The notes under the pieces are model-generated. The model did not search any database and was not told the DNA's origin. It saw only the letters and a program-made list of their open reading frames with translations. The translations under genes were made by a program, and so were the position numbers. Shown here in pieces: positions 7,612-16,893 of a DNA stretch of 23,908 nt. This stretch comes from an uncultured euryarchaeote (GTDB lineage: Archaea > Thermoplasmatota > Poseidoniia > Poseidoniales > Poseidoniaceae): NCBI GenBank assembly GCA_937897365.1, contig CALCOP010000159.1, positions 1-23,908 on the forward strand. The letters run 5' to 3'. Position 1 is the stretch's first letter. Every line of letters begins with the position of its first letter.

Positions 7612-10600
7612 TTAATCCGTCCATTCGCCCCATTCCGTGTCGCCTTCTTGGCGGTACCACCACGTGCCGTTTTCATCTTCGGCCCATTCGGTGCCATCGT
7701 CATCGACTCGGTGATCAACCTGCCAAGATGTATCTTCAGCCTGTGGTGATATTTCAGGAACCGGTTTCGTAACAGCGGGAGCAGGGCCAGTTGGACCAGG
7801 AGCAGGTCCTGATGGTCCATCATCCTGATCATCATCGTAATCGTCATCATAATCGTCATCATAATCAGCATCGCCACCACGAAGCATTGATACAAGTAAA
7901 CCAACAATGACAAGAGAAACGATTCCAATTAGACCTGCGCCTACATAGTACAGCGGGCCGCCAGCCTTGAAGAAACCACCAACATTTCCAACGACTTCCA
8001 CATTACGTTCTTCTGTTACTGAACCTGCAGTAATTGTGACTGTTTGTAGACCGTCATCAAGCGTGACAATATTCCAAACACCTTGACCCTGGTTCAAGAC
8101 TTCAGCCCGTCCCGTTGCATCAACATCAGCACTGGATGGAATTGAAATCGGGTTGAGGTATTCATCGAATGCCTTTACAGTAACTGTAAAACTGCCGAGT
8201 TGGTCCACAGATTCAGAAGACAATTCAATTGTGAGTGAATCAACGATATAGAGAGCATCAACAGAGATATTTGCTGAATTGCCAACGATACCCGTTGAAT
8301 AATCAAGAGTATGCGGACCAGCAATCGTAGCCTTAAATGCGTAACTTCCCTCATTTGAACCGGCAGTGATATTCTGAACGGCAACGCCATCCTCGGTCCA
8401 TTCTACGAGTTGTGGGAAGGTATTGCCATCGCTATCTGTTCCAGTCACTACGATGTTAATCATTCCACCAGCTGTTTGTTGGCTGGTATCGAGAACTGCC
8501 AATACTGAGACAGCCTGTCCGTGATGAACGGTCATGGTTACTGTATCTTCAATGTTGAAAGCAGATGCGGAAATACTCCAGTTACCAACCACTGTAGCCT
8601 CCCAGCGCATGTTATTTTCGACGAGTGAATCTGTAATGACTTCGACGTCACCGGAATCAAGGTTCGTAAGAGTCCATGTCAAAATACCTGAGTCAATTGA
8701 ATTGGTGTCAAGATCTGTTAGCGCAGAAGAGAAGTCAATGTACTCATCAGCAGTAATGTCAAAGGCAGAACTTGTCGCACCATCAGCTCCAGAGGCAGTG
8801 ACTACAACAGATGCTAAATCGCCCTGAGAAACCGTAACATTGAGACTCACTTGATGGGTTGTGATTCCGTCGTTATATGTTGCAGTAATCAAATAAGGCG
8901 TCGATGAAGAGAGATACGGAACAAATGTGGTCTCATCGCCTGAGAGTTGCTCAAGCACCGATTGATCGGTCCAGTCTGCATGTGTAATCGACCAATCAGC
9001 AGAAATAATCCAACGGTTGTCTTTCTGGTCGTAGGCTTTGACCTTCACATCAAGGATATCATCTGCAGTGATGTCAAATGATTCCCATGTCGAAACATTG
9101 TTGTCGACAATAAGAATGAGCGACACAATTGCACCTTCCTGAACTGCAATCGTAATTTGAGAAGATACGGTCTCATAGGTCGCCTCGAGAATCTTAGCAC
9201 CTCGTGATTGTGGAGTCCACTTTGCTGGCGCACCAACAGTCAATTGTCCATCTTGAGTCTGCAACCAGTTTTCTTGTGGAAGAAGAACTGGTAAGCGGTT
9301 TCCGCGAACATCGATACGAGTTGTGTTGATCCAAACATGGTCGTCGGCAGTAATCGAGTATGAGGATGCATCCAATTCTAAACTCGCCATCTGTCCATGA
9401 CCAACGAGAATCGTCAAGGTTCCTTCAGCACCCGATGTCGAAGTGAGATTCAAATGCCACTCACCGACATGGTCTGGGAAGTATTCTTGAGATGTTTCGC
9501 TGTAATTACCATTCGTAGTGCTCCACGTCAAATCACCTGCTTCACTCACATCGAGAATTTCGTTACCAAACTGGTCGAACAAAGTGTGACTCACAGCACA
9601 CCAAATGCCTGCGGGGACTGTACCTTCGCAACCATTCAATACAAAGTACGAAGCAACGCCAGTCTCAACTGTGATGGCAACGGTAATCATTTGAATGGAC
9701 ATATCAGGAGCTGTCCAAGAAACCTCTACGGTTTGGGAACCACTGGCATATGGAATAAATAGGCCTTCAGTAATAGGATCCATACTGCCATTACTTGGTA
9801 GGTAGTTAATCGATTGACCTGGGACAATGTTACCGTTTTGATCAATAATGTTTGCAGTAATCTGTAAACTGTCGTCAGCCGAAAGGGTTGCAGTCAATGG
9901 TTGAACGACCAAGGTTGCCGGTGCTCCGGGAGTAACAGTCACAATCTCTGTTTTACAGATGATTCCAAAGCATGCTGAAACAGTGTGTTGTCCGGTTGCG
10001 TGAGGTGTAAATACGCCTGTTTGTGAAATGCTTCCGTTACTTGCACTCCAAATAACCGGCGCATTGATTGGCATTGTCATGTAATCATAGGCAACATAAG
10101 AGAAACTCACCGATGTGTCGGCGTCCGTCGTAGGAGCAGTCGGAGTTAAAGCGATAGAGGCTGCATCTGTGTGGTTGAGCAAGATTTGAGGGCGGTAGTT
10201 CTCAGTAGGATTCTCACTTGAGATAAAGTTTGCAAGGAGAGTCCCACGGTTAGGAGTTGCAATGAGAACCCAAGAGTTGTCGTTGTCAATAAGCATTCCA
10301 TGAACACCGATGTCAAACCAAATCCATCGATTGTCAGACATGTCGGTTTCAACAAATGTCGAAACCGGTGTTGCATCATAATCGACACCTGCCTGCATAC
10401 CAGGCGCACCCCATGTGCCGGTTGCTGATGTCGAAGAGGCGTTCCAACTTGAAGATGATTGAGCCCATTGGGTGTTTAAGATTCTATGGACGCTGAACGT
10501 CATTTCAGTTGCTCCCCCCGTTGAATCCCAAGAATCAATGTAGAAACCGATGCTTGCAGAATGGATATTGGAATAAACCGGTAGTGGTACTTGGCTGTTA

Positions 10601-13600
10601 TCGAGAGCAAACGTGAGTCGTGCTTCCAATCCGGAATTTGCGCCGAAGTATGTTCCAACTTCAGCATGAAGGGCGTCACCAAAATTGGTCTGAGGTGAGG
10701 CTTCACTGAGATGCGTCTCGCGGATATTGGTATGTCCGAATTGAGCAACTTCATTGCCTGTTTGGAAAGTGTAGGTATACGTCAGATCGTTATTATCCGT
10801 GTGATGAGGATCACCAATTGCAAAACTCCATCGTGAGGATGATGGTCCAGGAATTGATTGATTCACACCTTGGACCCACCAAGTAAACACTTCACCGGTA
10901 GTGAGTGAGTTTGCAAACCGGAAAGACGTCCCAGTGATTTCAGTCGATTCCCATGATTTGAATGTATAGACTCCGGTCTCATTTGCAATAGTTACAACAT
11001 AACCGTTCGCACCCGAAACAGCCGACCAAGTAAGTACGGGCTTATCATCAGGTTGAAGTGTAGGTCCTGAGATGTTGTAGAGAATTGCACCGTCTTGTGG
11101 AGACGTAAGAACTGGTTGTCCGGGAGGTTGTATCCCATTGACGTTATCGACATACTGAACGATTAAGCGTGGACGGAGTGATTCGTTTACCGCCTCAGAA
11201 GAATGGAACGAGTGACTTGTCGAAGGACTGCCCACTGTCTTCAAAAGCACGGTCATGGTAAGGTTTCCATTCGCCACATTGGATTGAGCTAAACTGGTTA
11301 AATCCCATTCAACCCAACCTGATGCAGGAGAAAGTGTTAGCGTCGAACGAGTGATTTCGCTCGATAAACAAGACACGCTGGTATTCCAAGTAACGGCGTT
11401 TTCATTGAATGACGAGCAAGCATGGGCCGAAATTGTTGTCGAAGAAGTTCCAGTGACACTCGTCCGATAGAGGTTGAGCAGCATCGAGGTAGGTGTCATT
11501 GCAGAAGGCCAAGCCATTGAACTTAGATCGAACTCAAGGTAGACCTGGCTTTCACCTGTTCCCGAAGCAGAAGTCCCGAGATTGAGGAGCGTTGACGAAC
11601 CCATGTTCGTGGCTGATGAGGACGAAACCTCTGCATCAGGTACAACTGGTAGAAGCCCAGTATCCGTAAAAATAGAGCCACGGTTGACAAATACAGTGTA
11701 ATTTCCTAAACCATCGGAGTAGCCTTGGTCCTCAGGAATGCGGAACTTCTGAACGTTTGACCAATGCCCTATTCGGCTATCTTGGTCGCCACGGACACGC
11801 CAATATCGCCAATAGTCGCCTTTATCCAAATCAGTTGCAGTCATAGTAAGATTCTGTGCATCCCATGTGACATTAAATTCAGAACCATTGCTAACTGAAT
11901 GAGAATCAAAACACTCGAGATCCAAGGTCATTCGCTCGTTAGATGCTCCACACAACACCCATTGAGTTTGGTTGGTGTCACTGGATGACCAGTTTCCGTC
12001 AACCACATCAGTACCGTCAGGGGTAGGTGAAGAGAGATTCCAAAGTGTAGAGCCATCAATTGGATGCAAATTTGTTGGACTCGTTGGAGACCAAGGCGTT
12101 GTTAATTCATAGGTCATCGTTAGTTTCGGACGGTCCGATATTCCAGTATATTCACTGCTGGCAATGTAATATGTGCCGTCCACGGTACCATCTATTTCTT
12201 CTGGCTGAATGAGGATGTTCAGGCTTTCTTGTCCACGTTCAATAGCGTGTTGTAGCATAGAAGTAACGTTAATTTCAAACACACTTGAGCCGTTAATCCA
12301 AAAACCGCTCGTTTCAGGAATCTGAGAATCTGGAGAATGGTATGCACCAGTTCCAAGCCAGGAAGTGGTATTGTTACCGGGGTGAGCCCAACTCGAGGAT
12401 TCATCCCATCCAGTAATCATTTCTGAAACAGTAACAAAGATTTCATCGCTACCGGAAATTACGGTTATTTCAAGAGTAGCGTTATTGATTTCATATGAGT
12501 TTGGCAGAGGAAGAGTAGAGAAATCAATTTCCATCAATGTCGTGGAACGCAAAATACTGTTTGTTGGACTTTGACCAACCGCTAAATAACCAAAACCACC
12601 GTTATTCGCAAATGCATTACCTTGGTCAAGAGTTGTATCTTGTGTAAGAATCGGATAATTTTCATCCTCAACCATTGAACCGTCTTGGAAGGAAACCCAT
12701 GCATGTGTTGAGTCTATTTCAGATGATTCCGTATCGGGAATGTGGAACAGTGTCGAGGTGCTTTGAGGACCTATCATTCCCGACTGTATCGGTTGAACTG
12801 TCCATCGAATCGTTTGAGCGTGCGTCAGTGATGTAGAAGGCGTAAAGGTGAGGTTTGTCAAGTCAAACATCGAGGAGTCCACACGTGAATCATAGGTGTA
12901 ACGGCCCGCCATATCATCGCTTGCGCTCTCAAAGATATGGATTCTCCATGCATCGACATTCGATGAATTGTGAGACCAAGTAAACTCTGGAACGTAATTC
13001 GGTAGCAGAGCATGCGATGACAGATCCCAAGAGATTGAATTGTTGGCTGGTGCGAGATTCACTCCAGTGGTTACGGGCACAGGAGAAGTACCATTCGACC
13101 ATGTCAAATTGAGCCATGGGTGTTGACTGGAAAGACCTTCTGTTGAAGTAAAAGTGACGACATTAGGGCCGTTCGAATAAGAGGTTATGTCGTTGGATGC
13201 ATAGAGTGCCAATGAGAGATATGAGATACCAGAATCCAAAGCAGATTGAACAGCTTCGCTTACATCCCAAGTCATCCAATCAGCGTTGACAGATTGTTGT
13301 AAATCGACATATGGCCCGATGTCAACCCCGATGTCACGACCACCGAGTTGTGACCAGTTGTTGGTGCCGTCATATGTGGTGTCGTTTGCACCAGTGGTCC
13401 AGTTTTGATAGACTGGCCGGACTGCAATAGGCTCGCCAGTCGACGATGAAAACTCTGAATAAAGATTCAATTGAGCAGCGGTAACTCGGGCATTGTTCGG
13501 TTGTGGAAGTGAATTCAAAGGAATTCGAAGAAGTGAAATTGCCTGACGGTCATAACCCACTGCTCCAACCTTCAGTTGTGAGGAGGAGTTGTATGTATTT

Positions 13601-16600
13601 GATGAACCGGAACCGGATTCAATGACATAAGTATCAATGAAGTTCGGTAAATTCAAATTCGGCATTGCCTCTCTGTGATGGAGTTCAACCGAAGCACATG
13701 AGCCGTCAGGACACGTTTGCCAAGTCGTCAAATCCGGGATAGAGAAAGAGAACGCATTCGACCAATTTCCAATTTGGTTTGTCGAGGAAATCGCACGGAC
13801 TCGCCAATACCATGTCAATCCGTCATCCAAATCGGAAGTAGGGGTAAAAGACAGGTTCGCTGCATCAAATCCAGCATCGTTCCATGAGGTCATGGTCAAA
13901 AGCGATGCTGAATCAAAACTCGAACTGGTGTCGAGTTGGACAGCCCACCCACCGACGGCAAGATTACTTCCAAACGACCATGTCAATTCCGGACGCTTTT
14001 CGGGAGTTTGATCGACACCTGTACCCATCGACCATGAGCCGTTGAGAGGTGAAACAGTTACAGGATTTGTCGGAACGGCATTCGAACCTGGAACATAGAC
14101 GAAAGTCAACTCGGGCTTTTCAGAATCTTGTGACAATCCAGGATACAATTGTACTTCTCGACTCTGACCAGAACCTGCGCCAAGAATACCTATCAGGAAA
14201 TCAACACTCCGATTTTCTCTCATAGCATTTTGAACTCCGAGAGTGACGTTCCAATCGACACGGTCTCCAGTTGTGTAGGAATTACCGATTTCCACGGAAT
14301 CGAGCAATGAAGAACGCTCCCAACCCTTTGCACCTGCCATGCCCCAGTTATTTGTTCCGTCATAGGAGTTCCACGTCGCACCATCATCCGTCCAGTTATG
14401 CTGACGGCTTTCCCAAACTGCGACTTTCGGAGAGTTGGTCGGTGTGCTTCCAACAACCATAGAGAGGTGAGCAGATTCAACTGCGTAGCCCGCAGGCAAG
14501 AGATTTGATACTAAATTACAATTTAACAGACCCATTGCCTCGATTGGATATGTATTGTAAGATATGAGAAGTTTGGATTCGTCGTTGTAATTTTGTGTTG
14601 GAGTTCCGCTGTCAACATAGGTGTCGAGACATTCTGGGTACAGACCATCAGTGGTTCCGTTACCATGTTTCATGCGGAATTCGTATCGATCGCCCCCCAG
14701 CCAAGTGCTTTCAAGAGAACTGACGAGGAAATTCGATGAAGACCAGGGACCATACCTCCCATCAGAATCTAAGTTAGCCATACGCCAAAAATACATATTT
14801 CCGGCTTCTAACGCAAGGTTTCCAGTCATATTAAGGATGCCGTCAGAGGGTGTAAAATCGCTGTCTGAAATTGTGTTTGATACGAAGATGCGGTTTCGGT
14901 ATTGCTCATCAGTTGCGATTTGAAGAATCATTTCTTGTGAGAGAGTGCTCGGCATCCAAGTAAGTGATGGAGTGAGATTTGCAGTAAAGTTGTGTCCAGA
15001 TTGATTCCAAACGGCTTCACCATCAAGTGGTCCGGTCAAAGAAACATTAGCAAGTGCTGCTGATGGGCCCCACATGTAAGTGATTGAAACCGACGGTTTG
15101 TCAGCGTCAACGAGTGCGTCCGAGGAATAGAATACAGTGTTCTTCGTACCGGTTGTTGAGAACGCTTCATTTTCACCACGAGCGGTAATCATGAAGTCAG
15201 CACTATCTGTTGTGCCGCTTTGAACCCACGACTGAAGTACATCGGTGAACTCAAAACTGAACTTGCTGCTTGCTTGAGAACCGTTGATGCCAGAATCTGA
15301 AGCAGTCGAGGCGTATTCTCGACCTCCGTCGGACCAACTGTTGGCATTAGAGCCTCGATTCCAAGTTATTTCGTTTTCTTTCCATTGGCCCGGGGCCATC
15401 TCATGCATCGAAAGGTGAGCGTTGTTAGATGATGAGTCACGCGTTAAGTTCACCTGTGCATCAAGAATCGTAGCATTTGCAGGAAGGCCGAGAAGTTTCA
15501 TGTCAAATCGCATGTGAATAACTGATTCTTTATTGGATGTTACACTTGTTTCTAAAGTATCTGTTGAGCCGTATTTGGTGTTCTTGCTCAATTGATTTGC
15601 ATACGAATCTTCGATGAAGGAGCCAATGTCACCCAAATCATCGATATCGACATCGACACTGGCAGTGCCATCTCCATGGTCAGTAACTGAATGAGAAGGA
15701 AGTAAGAACGATTCAGTTGTCGACCAATCGCTCAGTGTGTCGGTTGAATCAATACTGCGGACTCGATGGAAAATTTGTGTTCCGTTTGAGAACTGTTCAG
15801 CTGATGGAATTGTAAAACTACCCGAAGAGATACCGGTGCTGAATGAATCCCAAAGAGTAGAGTAGTGCCACTCAAGGTCATTGACATTTTTGAACCCTTC
15901 ATCAAGGGAGAGCTGATATTCGACATTTACTCCGACCAAGGAATTGTATGAAAGGGTCGGTGTGGTATCTGCTGTCAAAACCAAATCTCCAGTCATGAGA
16001 GGCAAACCATCATCTGCAAAATCAGAAATGACTGAACCGCCGTTACCTGCTGCAGAGGAAGAGGTCACCAACACCAGTTGAGGCTGGTTCGCAAGGTTAC
16101 CTGCTTCGGAGAAATAACATTCGTATTCAGAGCCCAGAGCGGAGAGCAGTATGTTGACTGACGTGAGATTGTTTGCCGCAGCACTTTGGGCAATTGAAGT
16201 TACATTAATGGAAAAAGTCCCGTTTGTGGTCGCTCTGAAAGGCGGCTCCCAAGAACTTCGATCGTTGCTGCCATCCGCACCAAATGTGCTCCACATCACA
16301 CCCAAATCAGCCTGAGACCATGTGACTGTGCTGGAGTTCCAAGTCGAGGGAGTTGCGGCGTAAATTGAGATATCCGATGAAGAGAGAGAGTTTTCATCAC
16401 AAACGATGTTTAATGTCGCCGAATGAACAGTATCGGATGAGGTAAAGTTCAATGGGAAATCAAACAAAAGTCGACTTTCAAACCCAGCATCAGAAATACC
16501 CAGATATCCGCTGCCACTTTGATTGTAATTCGTCGTAGGATTCAATTCACTCATTGAGGTATCAGCATTCACTGAAACGATAGAACTTACCAGAGAAACG

Positions 16601-16755
16601 CTGTGCTGCTCTGTGAGTTCATTATCATAATCAACTGCTTGAGGTAGCATCACATCAGCAAATAAGAACATCAATACAAGGAAGATAGTCAACGAAGTTC
16701 GACGGGGGGCAGACTCGCGTGGCATGGGACTCAATGCGTTCAAGCCCTGCGCCAT
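7612..16755 (-). CDS. Giant modular cell-surface protein: DNRLRE-like and FnIII-like modules, Ig-like stalk, TM anchor, Asp-rich tail
   Basis: A 3047-residue protein in one uninterrupted frame. Order: signal peptide (SLTIFLVLMFLFADVMLPQA, ending about residue 40); seven DNRLRE/CBM96-like modules (about 60-232, 377-562, 708-888, 1038-1220, 1368-1550, 1694-1869, 2011-2195), typically a (D)T(Y)..-type opening, LLRF-type strands, a Trp-rich centre such as ITWNRG or ATWNSYDG, and a closing strand like PELTFVYV; between them six FnIII-like modules with Trp-rich strands (YWRVRAISS, RYWRVRG); then about eight Ig-like modules (2199-2922); one TM (about 2936-2958); an Asp/Tyr repeat (2962-2979); a Pro/Gly/Ala stretch; and a terminal Trp/Gly motif (3010-3046). 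Dozens of N-x-S/T sequons suggest N-glycosylation outside the cell. DNRLRE modules are known in surface proteins and carbohydrate-active enzymes; no catalytic domain is seen. A second ATG at 16725 (residue 11) may be the true start. Likely role: adhesion or polysaccharide binding. Confidence 0.9.
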   Translation of the reverse strand: MAQGLNALSPMPRESAPRRTSLTIFLVLMFLFADVMLPQAVDYDNELTEQHSVSLVSSIVSVNADTSMSELNPTTNYNQSGSGYLGISDAGFESRLLFDFPLNFTSSDTVHSATLNIVCDENSLSSSDISIYAATPSTWNSSTVTWSQADLGVMWSTFGADGSNDRSSWEPPFRATTNGTFSINVTSIAQSAAANNLTSVNILLSALGSEYECYFSEAGNLANQPQLVLVTSSSAAGNGGSVISDFADDGLPLMTGDLVLTADTTPTLSYNSLVGVNVEYQLSLDEGFKNVNDLEWHYSTLWDSFSTGISSGSFTIPSAEQFSNGTQIFHRVRSIDSTDTLSDWSTTESFLLPSHSVTDHGDGTASVDVDIDDLGDIGSFIEDSYANQLSKNTKYGSTDTLETSVTSNKESVIHMRFDMKLLGLPANATILDAQVNLTRDSSSNNAHLSMHEMAPGQWKENEITWNRGSNANSWSDGGREYASTASDSGINGSQASSKFSFEFTDVLQSWVQSGTTDSADFMITARGENEAFSTTGTKNTVFYSSDALVDADKPSVSITYMWGPSAALANVSLTGPLDGEAVWNQSGHNFTANLTPSLTWMPSTLSQEMILQIATDEQYRNRIFVSNTISDSDFTPSDGILNMTGNLALEAGNMYFWRMANLDSDGRYGPWSSSNFLVSSLESTWLGGDRYEFRMKHGNGTTDGLYPECLDTYVDSGTPTQNYNDESKLLISYNTYPIEAMGLLNCNLVSNLLPAGYAVESAHLSMVVGSTPTNSPKVAVWESRQHNWTDDGATWNSYDGTNNWGMAGAKGWERSSLLDSVEIGNSYTTGDRVDWNVTLGVQNAMRENRSVDFLIGILGAGSGQSREVQLYPGLSQDSEKPELTFVYVPGSNAVPTNPVTVSPLNGSWSMGTGVDQTPEKRPELTWSFGSNLAVGGWAVQLDTSSSFDSASLLTMTSWNDAGFDAANLSFTPTSDLDDGLTWYWRVRAISSTNQIGNWSNAFSFSIPDLTTWQTCPDGSCASVELHHREAMPNLNLPNFIDTYVIESGSGSSNTYNSSSQLKVGAVGYDRQAISLLRIPLNSLPQPNNARVTAAQLNLYSEFSSSTGEPIAVRPVYQNWTTGANDTTYDGTNNWSQLGGRDIGVDIGPYVDLQQSVNADWMTWDVSEAVQSALDSGISYLSLALYASNDITSYSNGPNVVTFTSTEGLSSQHPWLNLTWSNGTSPVPVTTGVNLAPANNSISWDLSSHALLPNYVPEFTWSHNSSNVDAWRIHIFESASDDMAGRYTYDSRVDSSMFDLTNLTFTPSTSLTHAQTIRWTVQPIQSGMIGPQSTSTLFHIPDTESSEIDSTHAWVSFQDGSMVEDENYPILTQDTTLDQGNAFANNGGFGYLAVGQSPTNSILRSTTLMEIDFSTLPLPNSYEINNATLEITVISGSDEIFVTVSEMITGWDESSSWAHPGNNTTSWLGTGAYHSPDSQIPETSGFWINGSSVFEINVTSMLQHAIERGQESLNILIQPEEIDGTVDGTYYIASSEYTGISDRPKLTMTYELTTPWSPTSPTNLHPIDGSTLWNLSSPTPDGTDVVDGNWSSSDTNQTQWVLCGASNERMTLDLECFDSHSVSNGSEFNVTWDAQNLTMTATDLDKGDYWRYWRVRGDQDSRIGHWSNVQKFRIPEDQGYSDGLGNYTVFVNRGSIFTDTGLLPVVPDAEVSSSSATNMGSSTLLNLGTSASGTGESQVYLEFDLSSMAWPSAMTPTSMLLNLYRTSVTGTSSTTISAHACSSFNENAVTWNTSVSCLSSEITRSTLTLSPASGWVEWDLTSLAQSNVANGNLTMTVLLKTVGSPSTSHSFHSSEAVNESLRPRLIVQYVDNVNGIQPPGQPVLTSPQDGAILYNISGPTLQPDDKPVLTWSAVSGANGYVVTIANETGVYTFKSWESTEITGTSFRFANSLTTGEVFTWWVQGVNQSIPGPSSSRWSFAIGDPHHTDNNDLTYTYTFQTGNEVAQFGHTNIRETHLSEASPQTNFGDALHAEVGTYFGANSGLEARLTFALDNSQVPLPVYSNIHSASIGFYIDSWDSTGGATEMTFSVHRILNTQWAQSSSSWNASSTSATGTWGAPGMQAGVDYDATPVSTFVETDMSDNRWIWFDIGVHGMLIDNDNSWVLIATPNRGTLLANFISSENPTENYRPQILLNHTDAASIALTPTAPTTDADTSVSFSYVAYDYMTMPINAPVIWSASNGSISQTGVFTPHATGQHTVSACFGIICKTEIVTVTPGAPATLVVQPLTATLSADDSLQITANIIDQNGNIVPGQSINYLPSNGSMDPITEGLFIPYASGSQTVEVSWTAPDMSIQMITVAITVETGVASYFVLNGCEGTVPAGIWCAVSHTLFDQFGNEILDVSEAGDLTWSTTNGNYSETSQEYFPDHVGEWHLNLTSTSGAEGTLTILVGHGQMASLELDASSYSITADDHVWINTTRIDVRGNRLPVLLPQENWLQTQDGQLTVGAPAKWTPQSRGAKILEATYETVSSQITIAVQEGAIVSLILIVDNNVSTWESFDITADDILDVKVKAYDQKDNRWIISADWSITHADWTDQSVLEQLSGDETTFVPYLSSSTPYLITATYNDGITTHQVSLNVTVSQGDLASVVVTASGADGATSSAFDITADEYIDFSSALTDLDTNSIDSGILTWTLTNLDSGDVEVITDSLVENNMRWEATVVGNWSISASAFNIEDTVTMTVHHGQAVSVLAVLDTSQQTAGGMINIVVTGTDSDGNTFPQLVEWTEDGVAVQNITAGSNEGSYAFKATIAGPHTLDYSTGIVGNSANISVDALYIVDSLTIELSSESVDQLGSFTVTVKAFDEYLNPISIPSSADVDATGRAEVLNQGQGVWNIVTLDDGLQTVTITAGSVTEERNVEVVGNVGGFFKAGGPLYYVGAGLIGIVSLVIVGLLVSMLRGGDADYDDDYDDDYDDDQDDGPSGPAPGPTGPAPAVTKPVPEISPQAEDTSWQVDHRVDDDGTEWAEDENGTWWYRQEGDTEWGEWTD
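7618..7728 (-). other. C-terminal Trp/Gly motif of the giant surface protein
   Basis: Residues 3010-3046 read as a compact aromatic motif: SWQVDHR, DDDGTEWAEDENGTWW, then EWGEW. Its pattern W-x-V-D, G-x-x-W, G-(S/T)-W recurs at the end of the neighbouring surface protein (4897-4974). It follows the TM and acidic tract, so it should face the cytoplasm. Confidence 0.6.
7826..7870 (-). repeat. 12-bp tandem repeat encoding the Asp/Tyr tail
   Basis: On the plus strand the unit TAATCGTCATCA is present about 2.5 times from 7838 to 7867, flanked by TCATCA-type sequence. It encodes DYDD repeats just inside the TM of the giant protein. It is an in-frame minisatellite, not a CRISPR. Confidence 0.75.
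7990..10161 (-). repeat. Array of about eight Ig-like modules forming the membrane-proximal stalk
   Basis: Residues about 2199-2922 of the giant protein split into modules near 2199-2276, 2277-2365, 2366-2453, 2454-2541, 2542-2646, 2647-2746, 2747-2834 and 2835-2922. Recurring features are ITADD or LSADD at the strand after the linker, a D-x-x-G-N turn (IDQNGNIVPG, DQFGNEI, DSDGNTF), a Trp-containing strand and a closing V-x-x-G/Q-G. Boundaries are by eye. Confidence 0.65.
10171..16578 (-). repeat. Alternating DNRLRE-like / FnIII-like module array (7 + 6)
   Basis: The distal two thirds of the giant protein alternate a DNRLRE-like module of about 170-185 residues with an FnIII-like module of about 105-120 residues. 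The alternation is regular to the end, with no module missing. Modules are diverged from each other, so the array is old rather than a recent tandem expansion, apart from modules 3 and 4, which share YDGTNNW. Confidence 0.65.
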
Positions 16756-16866
16756 ATACTGTCTTTTCCCTTCCTCGGTCTTGAAATCGTCCTCAAGTCA
16801 GCGAATAAACACAACTTTTCAATGCAGTTTTGGACGACTTTTTCTTCAATTGAGAGGAGAATGTTC

Positions 16867-16873
16867 AAGGAGG
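16867..16873 (+). promoter_or_regulatory. Displaced Shine-Dalgarno in the rfcS leader
   Basis: AAGGAGG lies 20 bases before the rfcS ATG, too far for normal initiation, and could pair with CTCTCC (16886-16891), just before that ATG. In-frame extension to a nearer start is blocked by TGA at 16882. Possible translational control; inference only. Confidence 0.35.
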
Positions 16874-16893
16874 CTCGGCATTGACCTCTCCGC

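Noticed and set aside
7826..7870. Possible CRISPR-like array
   Set aside because: The 12-bp units are directly adjacent without spacers and encode an in-frame acidic tail.
7596..7928. 110-aa frame rich in Met/Ile/Thr repeats
   Set aside because: Alternate-frame reading of the Asp/Tyr repeat tail of the giant protein.
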